From DASTBU01 sp035711845 (GTDB lineage: Bacteria > Acidobacteriota > Vicinamibacteria > Vicinamibacterales > 2-12-FULL-66-21), in contig DASTBU010000099.1 in the NCBI GenBank assembly GCA_035711845.1, forward strand, positions 1-18,762: a DNA stretch of 18,762 bases. The letters are read 5' to 3'. Below the pieces are notes generated by a model, which made no database searches, was not told the DNA's origin, and saw nothing but the letters and a program-made list of their open reading frames with translations. The position numbers and the translations under genes were made by a program. Shown here in pieces: positions 6,777 through 13,591 of the stretch (position 1 is its first letter; the number at the start of each line of letters is the position of its first letter).

Positions 6777-6796
6777 GTGAGCGGTCGCCGTTCTTC

Positions 6797-6951
6797 GCCC
6801 GACGAAACAGCTTGGACCTCCACTCCGGCTTCCGATGTCTGGGTTCTTGACGTCGGGCAACCAAACGCAATGGAAAGCTACGGCGAACCACCCGTAGCCT
6901 TGTCGAAGGTGGTCCTGCCCATCGTGACTGCCGTCAGCCCGTTCGGCTGAC
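6797..6951 (+). other. Structured intergenic region with three inverted repeats
   Basis: The 314-nt gap between lptFG and the regulator holds, after the heptamers, GCCCGACG (6797-6804) with CGTCGGGC (6851-6858), then GCTACGG (6877-6883) with CCGTAGC (6892-6898), then GTCAGCC (6933-6939) with GGCTGAC (6945-6951). All arms pair perfectly. This could be an RNA element, a decayed small repeat element, or part of the control region of the downstream gene. I do not recognise a known RNA family. Confidence 0.4.
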
Positions 6952-6970
6952 CAGTGAAGTGACTCGTGGA

Positions 6971-6988
6971 TAGTGCACCGGTGCACTA
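6971..6988 (+). promoter_or_regulatory. 18-bp perfect palindrome, likely operator of the GntR-type regulator
   Basis: TAGTGCACCGGTGCACTA equals its own reverse complement over all 18 bases. It ends 42 nt before the chosen start of the GntR/YtrA-type regulator. GntR-family dimers bind such palindromes and commonly repress their own genes, so autoregulation is the simplest reading. Confidence 0.6.
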
Positions 6989-7000
6989 GTGTTGCGGGAT

Positions 7001-7014
7001 ACCAGTTCGCTGGT
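7001..7014 (+). promoter_or_regulatory. Second inverted repeat before the regulator gene
   Basis: ACCAG-TTCG-CTGGT lies between a weak TTGCGG (6992-6997) and TACTGT (7016-7021), 18 nt apart. If those are the -35 and -10 boxes, the mRNA would start just before the ATG at 7031, and this repeat would lie in the spacer, where a repressor would act. Tentative. Confidence 0.3.
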
Positions 7015-7030
7015 GTACTGTGACGCTCAT

Positions 7031-7411
7031 ATGCTATTCGCGTTGAACCCGAACGACGGCCGCCCGGTGTTCCGGCAGATTGTCGATGAGGTCCAGCGCT
7101 GTGTCGCGGTTGGCGTCCTCAAGCCCGGCGAGCCGCTGCCGGCCGTCCGCCAGCTGGCCGCCGAGCTCAAGGTCAACGCCAACACGGTTCAACACGCGTA
7201 TCGCACGCTGGAGGCGGAGCGCGTGGTGTACGTCAAGCGCGGGATAGGGACGTTCGTGGCGGCGCCGCCACAACGCCCTGCAGCAGGTCGTCAGGCTCAG
7301 GTCGCCCGGCAGCTGGCGGAGCGAATGCTGCGGGAGGCGTATCGGCAGGGCGTCCTGGCGAGCGATCTGATCCAGGCGCTCCAGGAGATCGCGCCGGGCC
7401 GGGGTAAGTAG
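7031..7411 (+). CDS. GntR-family (YtrA subfamily) transcriptional regulator
   Basis: A 126-residue winged-helix regulator. Residues 1-77 form the GntR DNA-binding domain: FALNPNDGRPVFRQIVDEV, PGEPLPAVRQLAAEL, the recognition helix region NANTVQHAYRTLE and the wing VYVKRGIGTFV. The remaining ~50 residues are a short helical dimerisation tail, typical of the YtrA subfamily and too short for a ligand-binding FCD or UTRA domain. The ATG at 7031 gives the family N-terminus; a GTG at 6989 would add 14 residues but begins directly at the palindrome. No Shine-Dalgarno is visible for either. YtrA-type regulators normally precede ABC-transporter genes; here the next gene is convergent, 23 nt away, so this copy is an orphan whose targets are unknown. 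Confidence 0.9.
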   Translation: MLFALNPNDGRPVFRQIVDEVQRCVAVGVLKPGEPLPAVRQLAAELKVNANTVQHAYRTLEAERVVYVKRGIGTFVAAPPQRPAAGRQAQVARQLAERMLREAYRQGVLASDLIQALQEIAPGRGK

Positions 7412-7434
7412 CCCCGCCGCTGAGTGCTGACCGA

Positions 7435-9123
7435 CTATCGAACCGCCTCCCGGCCAAAGCTGAGGTCGGAGATTCGGACGCGCCCCGATGTCCCCGGCCG
7501 CGCGTTCGTCAGATCGACCACGAAGAGGATGGACGCGGCGTTCCGGAAGTCCGGCCGGGCGGGGGCTCCCCTGCCTGCAAACACCAGCGACGAGAGTGGG
7601 ACGATGACCCGCCGCGCATCCGGCTCGACGTAAACGGAATGGACCCAGCGCTCTCCCCCGCCGAAACGGAGTTGGACCGACACGCGCATCGACGCCCCTG
7701 ATTGCGCCGTGAAGAGAATCCTGTCGTACGGCGGCACCGGCGGCGCGAGCGTCGCGGCAGCTGCGACGTACTGGCTGACGCGTGATCCAGGCCGCAGCTG
7801 ATACTCCATCGTGACCGCCCCGGCCTCCGTCGCGGCGCTGCCCTGCGAGCCTGCATCCTTTTCCACGGCCCAGTCGAGGTGATCGAGTGGCAACGTGGTC
7901 TCGTACAGCGGTTCGGTTCCAACCGGTTCGGTGACGGCAGCGAGCAGGTGGATCGCGTTGCCGACAACCCAGGGAACCGGCGGATCGCCGGGCGCGTGCG
8001 GCGCACGGACCTCGGGACGGCAGGCCATGGGGCCATCCGGCCGGCTGCGGATCTCCCCCGACGGCGACGCGGCAATCTCATGGCCGTCACAGATCAGCAC
8101 GAGGCTGCCACCCTCGGGGATGGTCGATCGCGCCACGACCTCGACGCCGCGATCGAACGGGAGCGCATCCCCCATCTGGGCGGAGACGCCGCCGGCAGTC
8201 GCGGTGAACTCGAGCCGGGCGGGTCCGGCGATGGCATCGATCGCGGAGAACACGCGGCCGCGCCGGATGCCGTCGAGCACGAGCCGGGCATCGGCCGCCG
8301 GCGAACCCGACAGCGGCGCACCCGCGATGACCCGTAGCGAGAACGCGCGGAAGCTGGCCTCGTACGAGGGAATCCCGGGTAGCGCGAAGCGCCAGCCGCT
8401 CTCGGCGGACCGTGCGATGCCCCCATGCGCATCGTGGCCCGCAAGCGCCACGATCGGCCGCCGTGACGAGAGCGCATCCCACCGGGCGATTGCGGCCGCA
8501 GGCCGGTCGAGCAGCGACGTCAGCGCCGACGCCGGACGGATCAGATAGTCGAACGGCAGCCGGAGCAGCCTGACCGCGGGCTCGTCGCGCCATTCGCTGT
8601 CGGCATTCAGCCACTCGACACCATCGAAGAGCGCGTTCCAGTCGGACCATCCGAGCTGTTCGTTCGTGGAAGAGGGATGCGCCGCGATGCCGAAGCCGCC
8701 GAGCCGCCGGACATCTTCGATCACCGACGCCGCTTCCCCGCCGAGCGGATAGGAGGCGGGGCGCATGTCGAGTGCCACGTAGTGGCCGCCGTTGGTGCTG
8801 ATCTCGACGGCGTCGACGCACAGCACGCCGTGCGCGTATCGCGGCGGCTCCGGCGTCCTGGTGCCGTCACCATGATCGGTGAAGATCACGAACTTCAGGC
8901 CTGCACGCGCCGCGGCGCGGGCGATCTCCTCGCGGTCGCCCGCGCCGTCGGAAACCGTGCTGTGGACGTGGTACGCCCCGGCGACGCTTACGCCGGCCTG
9001 CGCGTCGTCGAGGGCACCGGTCGCGGGGCGCGGCTGTGGAGGAAGGGTGACCAGCAGAAAAACAAGAACGGCGGCCAGGATGGCCGCCGCAACGACGAAG
9101 ACCTTACGCACGTGTTTGACCAC
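7435..9123 (-). CDS. Membrane-anchored PHP-domain metal-dependent phosphoesterase-like protein
   Basis: The 562-residue product has one N-terminal TM segment (about 7-26) preceded by Lys/Arg, so the rest should face the periplasm. A PHP (polymerase and histidinol phosphatase) domain fills about 48-330, with metal-ligand candidates H52 and H54 (HVHSTVSDG), D83 and H84 (FTDHGDG), E107, H149 (AAHP) and H230/D231/H233 (GHDAH). The last ~220 residues are probably beta-rich and match nothing I can name. Substrate is unknown; the family includes phosphoesterases acting on nucleotides or other phosphorylated compounds. GTG 9123 is used as start; no strong Shine-Dalgarno precedes it, so a slightly later start before the TM segment is possible. 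It lies 87 nt downstream of metK on the same strand, separated by a strong hairpin. Confidence 0.85.
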   Translation of the reverse strand: MVKHVRKVFVVAAAILAAVLVFLLVTLPPQPRPATGALDDAQAGVSVAGAYHVHSTVSDGAGDREEIARAAARAGLKFVIFTDHGDGTRTPEPPRYAHGVLCVDAVEISTNGGHYVALDMRPASYPLGGEAASVIEDVRRLGGFGIAAHPSSTNEQLGWSDWNALFDGVEWLNADSEWRDEPAVRLLRLPFDYLIRPASALTSLLDRPAAAIARWDALSSRRPIVALAGHDAHGGIARSAESGWRFALPGIPSYEASFRAFSLRVIAGAPLSGSPAADARLVLDGIRRGRVFSAIDAIAGPARLEFTATAGGVSAQMGDALPFDRGVEVVARSTIPEGGSLVLICDGHEIAASPSGEIRSRPDGPMACRPEVRAPHAPGDPPVPWVVGNAIHLLAAVTEPVGTEPLYETTLPLDHLDWAVEKDAGSQGSAATEAGAVTMEYQLRPGSRVSQYVAAAATLAPPVPPYDRILFTAQSGASMRVSVQLRFGGGERWVHSVYVEPDARRVIVPLSSLVFAGRGAPARPDFRNAASILFVVDLTNARPGTSGRVRISDLSFGREAVR

Positions 9124-9186
9124 TCATTTGCCATTCACGCACGACGTGCGGGATTTCGCGGAAGCGCCACCAACGGCTGCAGCCGC

Positions 9187-9212
9187 GATCCGTCCGGCTC
9201 ACCGGACGGATC
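9187..9212 (-). terminator. Strong hairpin across the metK stop codon
   Basis: GATCCGTCCGG and CCGGACGGATC form a perfect 11-bp stem around a 4-nt loop. The arm nearest metK contains two bases of its TGA stop. No T-run follows in the - direction, so this may be a factor-dependent terminator or an mRNA 3' stabiliser rather than a classical intrinsic terminator. Confidence 0.5.
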
Positions 9213-10362
9213 AGATGCCGGCGTCGGCGCGGAGGGCATCGGCCTTGTCGGTCCGCTCCCATGTGAACTCGGGCTCGGTACGTCCGAAGTGCCCGAAGGC
9301 GGCGGTCTTGCGGTAGATCGGACGCCTGAGATCGAGCATCTCGATGATCCCGCGCGGCGTGAGCTTGAAGTGGCCCCTGACGATCTCGCTGATTCGTTCG
9401 TCCCCCACCTGTCCGGTGCCAAACGTATCGATCAGCACGGAGACAGGGTCTGCCACGCCGATCGCGTAGGCCAACTGCACCATGCAGCGTTCCGCCAGCC
9501 CCGCCGCTACGATGTTCTTGGCGACGTAGCGCGCCATGTAACAGGCAGAGCGATCGACCTTCGTCGGATCCTTGCCCGAGAACGCGCCGCCGCCGTGCGG
9601 GGCCGCGCCGCCGTAGGTGTCCACGATGATCTTGCGCCCGGTGACGCCCGCATCGCCGTGCGGTCCGCCCACGACGAACCGACCAGTGGGGTTGATCAGC
9701 ACGCGGGTCTTCTTGTCCATCATGTCGGCCGGGACAACGCGTGAGACGATTTTGTCGATGACGTCCTCGCGGAGCGTGTCGTTGGACACGAGCGAGCTGT
9801 GCTGCGTCGAGACCACGACGGTGTCCGCGCGCACGGGACGTCCGTTGTCGTACTCGACGGTGACCTGGGACTTGCCGTCGGGCCTGAGGTAATCGAGCAC
9901 GCCGTCGCGCCGCGCGCACGAGAGGCCCTTGACGAGCTTGTGCGCGAGCATGATCGGCATCGGCATCAGCTCCTCGGTCTCAGTGCAGGCGTAGCCGAAC
10001 ATCAGACCCTGATCGCCGGCGCCTCCCGGATCGACGCCCATCGCGATATCGGGCGACTGCTCGTGAATGGACGATAGGACCGCGCACGTCTCCGAGTCGA
10101 AGCCGAACTTGGCGCGCGTGTATCCGACCTCCTTGATCGTTTCGCGGACGATCTTCGGGAAATCGACGTAGCAGCTCGTGGTGATTTCGCCGGCGATGAT
10201 GGCGAGCCCCGTCGTGACCAGCGTTTCGCACGCCACGCGGCCCACCGGGTCCTGGGCGAGAATTGCATCCAGAATGCTGTCCGAGATCTGGTCGGCGATC
10301 TTGTCGGGGTGCCCTTCGGTGACAGACTCCGAGGTGAAGAGGTAACGGCCATTACGGCTCAT
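9211..10362 (-). CDS. metK: S-adenosylmethionine synthetase
   Basis: MetK makes S-adenosylmethionine from methionine and ATP in the cytoplasm, the methyl donor for most methylations and the cofactor of radical-SAM enzymes such as MiaB. The 383 residues match the usual length. Signatures are LFTSESVTEGHPDKIADQ (active-site H18, D20, K21), the GAGDQGLMFGYA signature (114-125), VLINPTGRFVVGGPHGDAG (221-239) and the phosphate-binding GGGAFSGKDPTKVDRS (257-272). The ATG at 10362 gives the standard start SRNGRYLFTSESV, with AGGAG (10374-10378 complement) 11 nt upstream. The longer open frame upstream is arginine-rich leader and not protein. A promoter and a structured leader precede it. Confidence 0.97.
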   Translation of the reverse strand: MSRNGRYLFTSESVTEGHPDKIADQISDSILDAILAQDPVGRVACETLVTTGLAIIAGEITTSCYVDFPKIVRETIKEVGYTRAKFGFDSETCAVLSSIHEQSPDIAMGVDPGGAGDQGLMFGYACTETEELMPMPIMLAHKLVKGLSCARRDGVLDYLRPDGKSQVTVEYDNGRPVRADTVVVSTQHSSLVSNDTLREDVIDKIVSRVVPADMMDKKTRVLINPTGRFVVGGPHGDAGVTGRKIIVDTYGGAAPHGGGAFSGKDPTKVDRSACYMARYVAKNIVAAGLAERCMVQLAYAIGVADPVSVLIDTFGTGQVGDERISEIVRGHFKLTPRGIIEMLDLRRPIYRKTAAFGHFGRTEPEFTWERTDKADALRADAGI

Positions 10363-10454
10363 GATTGCTGGAGCTCCTGCAGACGACTTGGAGGTGCGTG
10401 GATTTTCACGCGCGAGACGACGGCGCCCTCGTGGGCGGGCGCGCATCGTCAGAT
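10363..10454 (-). other. Structured 5' leader of metK
   Basis: Between the proposed transcription start (about 10454) and the metK ATG are about 92 nt. They can form a GCGCCC/GGGCGC hairpin (8-nt loop, about 10422-10443) and a GCGTG/CACGC hairpin (10396-10411). A CCTCC stretch (complement of 10390-10394) could pair with the metK Shine-Dalgarno AGGAG (complement of 10374-10378). I do not recognise a known SAM riboswitch class. Confidence 0.35.
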
Positions 10455-10460
10455 CCGATA

Positions 10461-10490
10461 AATGTAGCAGATCGAGACGGGCACCGGCAA
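10461..10490 (-). promoter_or_regulatory. Possible metK promoter
   Basis: On the - strand, TTGCCG (complement of 10485-10490) and TACATT (complement of 10461-10466) are 18 nt apart. The -35 lies in the loop and arm of the preceding hairpin. This is the best match upstream of metK but moderate in quality. Confidence 0.4.
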
Positions 10491-10503
10491 GGGCCGGTGC
10501 CCG
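10478..10503 (-). terminator. Terminator-like hairpin after the DUF4342 gene
   Basis: CGGGCACCGGC and GCCGGTGCCCG form a perfect 11-bp stem with a 4-nt loop, 66 nt past the DUF4342 stop and just before metK. There is no clear T-run on either side, so it is a strong hairpin with a probable rather than proven terminator role. Confidence 0.5.
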
Positions 10504-10569
10504 TTCAGCGGACAGGAATTACCGAGGGCTCGGCCCGACAGACGCGCTGACGCGAGAGGCGTCGAGCCT

Positions 10570-10866
10570 TCACGGAATAGTCGGGACGTCCGTCTCCACC
10601 GGCTGCTCCGGCGTCCCACCCGAGGGTGTGGTCTTCTCGACTTCGATCGTGCATTCCGCCAGCACGGCCGTGAGGGCGCCGATGGCCGCAGCCAGCGGTG
10701 CGATCACCGTTCCGACGACACCGACGGTCAGCGGGAACTCGGCGATGACGCGTCCCTGATGCTTGACGAGCACCCGCCGGACGTTCCCCTCGTCAATGAG
10801 CTTCCGTATCTGCGCCAGGATCTGTTCGGTCGTTCCTTCAATCTTTTCGCGCCACGTTCGTTCCAT
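10570..10866 (-). CDS. Small DUF4342-family protein
   Basis: A 98-residue protein matching the DUF4342 pattern: an amphipathic N-terminal helix with an EGNVRRVLVKHQGR(V/I) segment (about 26-40), then a hydrophobic stretch PLTVGVVGTVIAPLAAAIGALTAVLA (44-69) and the ending ECTIEVEK. The hydrophobic part would span the membrane once or form a membrane-associated hairpin. A disordered Pro/Thr-rich tail of about 20 residues follows. Function of the family is unknown. GAGG lies 7 nt before the ATG at 10866. It follows the xerD stop by 75 nt on the same strand and may be co-transcribed or separately promoted; neighbours give no role. Confidence 0.8.
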   Translation of the reverse strand: MERTWREKIEGTTEQILAQIRKLIDEGNVRRVLVKHQGRVIAEFPLTVGVVGTVIAPLAAAIGALTAVLAECTIEVEKTTPSGGTPEQPVETDVPTIP

Positions 10867-10924
10867 GTTGTCCTCGCAAGTGACTGGTTGCAGGCTTCGT
10901 ACCCGGATTGGACGAATCTGCCCC

Positions 10925-10945
10925 GTAGCGGTTCGTTCCGGCTAC
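10925..10945 (-). other. Hairpin across the xerD stop codon
   Basis: GTAGC (10925-10929) and GCTAC (10941-10945) pair, with further GG/CC pairing inside the loop. The TAG stop of xerD is part of one arm. It may mark the end of the long operon or stabilise the transcript. Confidence 0.35.
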
Positions 10946-11829
10946 TTTCGAGGGTGAAACCGGTCGTACACCGCACGAAGCCTGGCCTCCAGCACGTGCG
11001 TATAAATCTGGGTCGTCGAGAGGTCGGCGTGCCCGAGCATGACCTGAATGGCCCTGAGGTCCGCACCACGCTCCAGGAGGTGGGTGGCGAACGAGTGCCG
11101 GAGCACGTGGGGACTGATATCTCGACTGATGCTGGCCCTGATGCCGTACTCCTTGAGCACCTTCCAGAACCCCACCCTGGAGAGCGGTCCGCCGTCGCGC
11201 GCGTTGACGAACAGCCATGGAGAGCTGCGTCGGTGCAACAGGTGCGGCCGCGCCTCGCGCATGTAGCGCTGGACCCACTCTGCGGCGGCCTGACCGATGG
11301 GCACGATTCGCTGCTTCTCGCCTTTGCCAGTGCAGGTCAGGTAACCCTCCTCGAGGTTCAGGTCCCCCGGCTTCAGGCCGACCAGTTCGGATACCCGCAT
11401 CCCGCTCGCATATAGCAGCTCGATCAGCGCCTTGTCGCGCAGGCCTCGCGGCGTTGCGACGTCGGGCTGCGCGAGCAGACGATCCACCTCCTCGAGACCG
11501 AGGAATTTCGGCAGCGATGTCCACGCCCGCGGCGCGCGCAGATCCTGAGCGGGGCTGTGCTGGTCGCGACGATCGAGCGCCATGAACCGGTAGAACCCGC
11601 GGACGCACGCAACCGTGCGCGCCACCGACCGCGGCGACAGGCCACTCGACATCAGGCTGCGGACGAACGCCTCGAGGTCCCGGCGCTCCAGCCGATCCAC
11701 CGCGATCTCCTTCCGGTCTGCAAACGCCGCGAGGGCCCCGAGGTCGCGTGCGTAGCTCTCGACGGTGTTCGGCGACATCCGCCGCACGTCGCGCAGGTAA
11801 GTCAGATACGAGTCGATGTGAGCGGACAC
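10942..11829 (-). CDS. xerD: XerC/XerD-type tyrosine recombinase
   Basis: The 295 residues match XerC/XerD, the recombinases that resolve chromosome dimers at dif. The N-terminal SAM-like core-binding domain is about 1-90. The catalytic domain has R145 (ASGMRVSEL), K169 (TGKGEKQR), H241 and R244 (HVLRHSFATHLLERGADLRAIQ), H267 (LGHADLSTTQ) and the nucleophile Y276 (IYTHV), so all six catalytic residues are present. GTG 11829 is chosen because it gives the normal N-terminus SAHIDSYLTYLR and lies 1 nt after the TAA of the upstream gene; the open frame continues upstream only as a shadow. XerD rather than XerC is a best guess. It is unusual that it ends a MoxR/Bat-type operon. Confidence 0.9.
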   Translation of the reverse strand: MSAHIDSYLTYLRDVRRMSPNTVESYARDLGALAAFADRKEIAVDRLERRDLEAFVRSLMSSGLSPRSVARTVACVRGFYRFMALDRRDQHSPAQDLRAPRAWTSLPKFLGLEEVDRLLAQPDVATPRGLRDKALIELLYASGMRVSELVGLKPGDLNLEEGYLTCTGKGEKQRIVPIGQAAAEWVQRYMREARPHLLHRRSSPWLFVNARDGGPLSRVGFWKVLKEYGIRASISRDISPHVLRHSFATHLLERGADLRAIQVMLGHADLSTTQIYTHVLEARLRAVYDRFHPRK

Positions 11830-11830
11830 G

Positions 11831-13591
11831 TTACCTGGCGCCTCCGCGCCGCCTGAGTCCCCACTCCGCGCACAGCAGGAGAGCGAAGGCCGTCGTCCAC
11901 CCGAGCGACCGCGCGGGACGGATCGAGCGCGCCACCGCTTCACGCGAGAGCCCGGACAGGTGCGACTCCAGGGCAGAAAGGTCGCCGGCGGTGGCGCTCA
12001 CGCCTCCGCTCGCCGCGATCAGGAGATGCTGGCTGTTGCGCGCGACCGGAGTCGCGGTTCGCGCGTCGGCAGACACGATCAACGCGGTGTTGAACCGAGC
12101 CTCGTCCCTCGTGGAAACCTGAACGTCGTATCGACCCGGCGCGGGTGCCTTGAATCGGCCCTCCAGCACACCAGCTTCTTCCGTGGGCCAGAGTCGAATC
12201 GGACCGGGGGTTCCCTTCGCATCGGTGTGCCTGGCTGACACGATAGGGATCCGAATGGATCCCTGATCCATCGCGAAGTCGGTTGGCCGCACCCGGACGC
12301 GCAGTGTGACGGTCTGTCCAGGCAGCGCCAGCCCGGGATCGAGTGCCGCCTCGACTCGTCTCGGCGCGCTCGCGGCGCCGGCAGCAACATGCGCTCGCCA
12401 GAACGCGCCAAATCCATCGTCGGCCGCGCGGTGCCGCCACGCATCGAGCGCTCCGGACCATACGCCCCGCCCGGCTCCGAGCGGCCAGCTGATGACAATA
12501 GGCACTCTGCCCTTGGGATCGTCGAGGCCGGCCAGAGTCTCAACCGCGGCACCCGGGCGAATTGGGACCGCGAACTCGGTGCCGCGCAGGCCGCCGGCGA
12601 ACCCCCGCGCGACAATCGGTCGCTCGAGCAGGCGCTCCTCGAAGGATGCCGCGGGAATCATGTGGACGTACGGCCCGGCAGGACGACGATCGGGAATGAG
12701 GATGAACGTACCGCCTCGCACGCGCGCAAAGCTCCCGAGCGCGTCGATCTCCGACTCGTTCAACTCTTCCGGAGCTCCGACAATGACCGCATCGAACCGT
12801 TCCAGCGTCTCGAGTGTGAGGCGCTCGGGCGGCGCGCCTGTCCGCACCTCGATGCCGTCCGCCGGCCGTACCAGGCTGGCGACCTCGAAGAGCGGCTCCT
12901 CCTCGAGCGCGCGACGGACGAACGCGGTCGTCCACGAGGGCCGTGGCTCGTGCACCAGGATCTTCAGCGCGCGGTCCTCGACCATCACCCGGAAATCCTC
13001 GTGGTTGTCAGCGCTCGTGATCTCGGTGCCGAGGGCCCGCGCCAGGATGCGCATGGACGCAGTCCCCGCGACGGGCGGAACATAGGCGAAGACGGCCTCG
13101 AACGTTTCGCTCGCAGAGGTCCACGTGTGTTCAACGCGGCCGAGCTCGACCTGCCCCTGCTCGAGCACGATAACGGAGGTCTGACCCGCCATGCCCGTGG
13201 CGTCGAGCGTGGCCGACAGCGACGTCGCCCAGCCTGCGAGCATGACTAGAGGAGCCGATATGCTGTGCACGCGGACGTTGCGCGACGCCTGACCTGCCTC
13301 GGTGACGTTCGAAACAGGGACCCCGGAAGGAACAGGATCGAAATCGAGCGGCTCACCGGCGACGACGATCGCGGCGGGATCCTGCGGCGAGTCGAGATCG
13401 ATGCCGCCCCGCAGCGCTGAGGCCAGCCGCGCGCGAACCGCCTCCGCGAGCCTCAGGTCCGACGGCTGCTGCGACGCGGCGCGGACTTCGATGGGGGCAG
13501 GCTCGAACTCCATCCACGTGCACGCAGGATCGGCGACCCCGCCGAGCGCGAGCAGAACGGCAGACGATCTCAGGGCACTCTGAACCGTCAT
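11831..13591 (-). CDS. Large membrane-associated protein of a MoxR/Bat-type operon, function unknown
   Basis: I do not recognise a named family. The 586 residues begin with a weak signal-like segment (SSAVLLALGGVA, 9-20). The central region (about 190-330) resembles the glutamine-amidotransferase-like or DJ-1-type alpha/beta fold seen in similar operon proteins: KILVHEPRPSWTTAFVRRAL, then FDAVIVGAPEELNESEIDALGSFARVRGGTFILIP. An Ig-like beta domain follows (about 400-490, PGQTVTLRVRVRP to PGRYDVQVS). A possible C-terminal TM segment lies near residues 563-578 (WTTAFALLLCAEWGL). The ATG at 13591 forms an ATGA overlap with the stop of the upstream gene, the reason for choosing it; ATG 13615 would add 8 residues. 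No VWA or catalytic residues are evident. Confidence 0.75.
   Translation of the reverse strand: MTVQSALRSSAVLLALGGVADPACTWMEFEPAPIEVRAASQQPSDLRLAEAVRARLASALRGGIDLDSPQDPAAIVVAGEPLDFDPVPSGVPVSNVTEAGQASRNVRVHSISAPLVMLAGWATSLSATLDATGMAGQTSVIVLEQGQVELGRVEHTWTSASETFEAVFAYVPPVAGTASMRILARALGTEITSADNHEDFRVMVEDRALKILVHEPRPSWTTAFVRRALEEEPLFEVASLVRPADGIEVRTGAPPERLTLETLERFDAVIVGAPEELNESEIDALGSFARVRGGTFILIPDRRPAGPYVHMIPAASFEERLLERPIVARGFAGGLRGTEFAVPIRPGAAVETLAGLDDPKGRVPIVISWPLGAGRGVWSGALDAWRHRAADDGFGAFWRAHVAAGAASAPRRVEAALDPGLALPGQTVTLRVRVRPTDFAMDQGSIRIPIVSARHTDAKGTPGPIRLWPTEEAGVLEGRFKAPAPGRYDVQVSTRDEARFNTALIVSADARTATPVARNSQHLLIAASGGVSATAGDLSALESHLSGLSREAVARSIRPARSLGWTTAFALLLCAEWGLRRRGGAR

Noticed and set aside
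6853..6900. Fragments similar to a cyclic-di-GMP (GEMM) riboswitch: GGGCAACC, ACGCAA, AAGCTACGG
   Set aside because: The GNRA-capped P2 stem that should lie between GGGCAAACC and ACGCAAAGC is missing, and no closing GCCGGGTTGCC-like segment follows.
6870..6950. Small ORF of 26 codons starting at ATG 6870
   Set aside because: No Shine-Dalgarno; it coincides with two hairpins and has no recognisable product.
5397..6986. 529-codon open frame on the - strand
   Set aside because: It lies antisense to lptFG; the product is rich in Arg, Glu and Gly without a domain, as expected of a shadow frame in GC-rich DNA.
9104..9115. CACGTG core as a possible parS site
   Set aside because: Flanks do not match TGTTNCACGTGNAACA; the other CACGTG cores (about 11.0, 11.1, 13.1 and 13.5 kb) also lack the outer arms.
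10363..10454. Known SAM riboswitch (SAM-I, SAM-II, SMK or SAM-VI) before metK
   Set aside because: None of their signature segments could be found in the leader.
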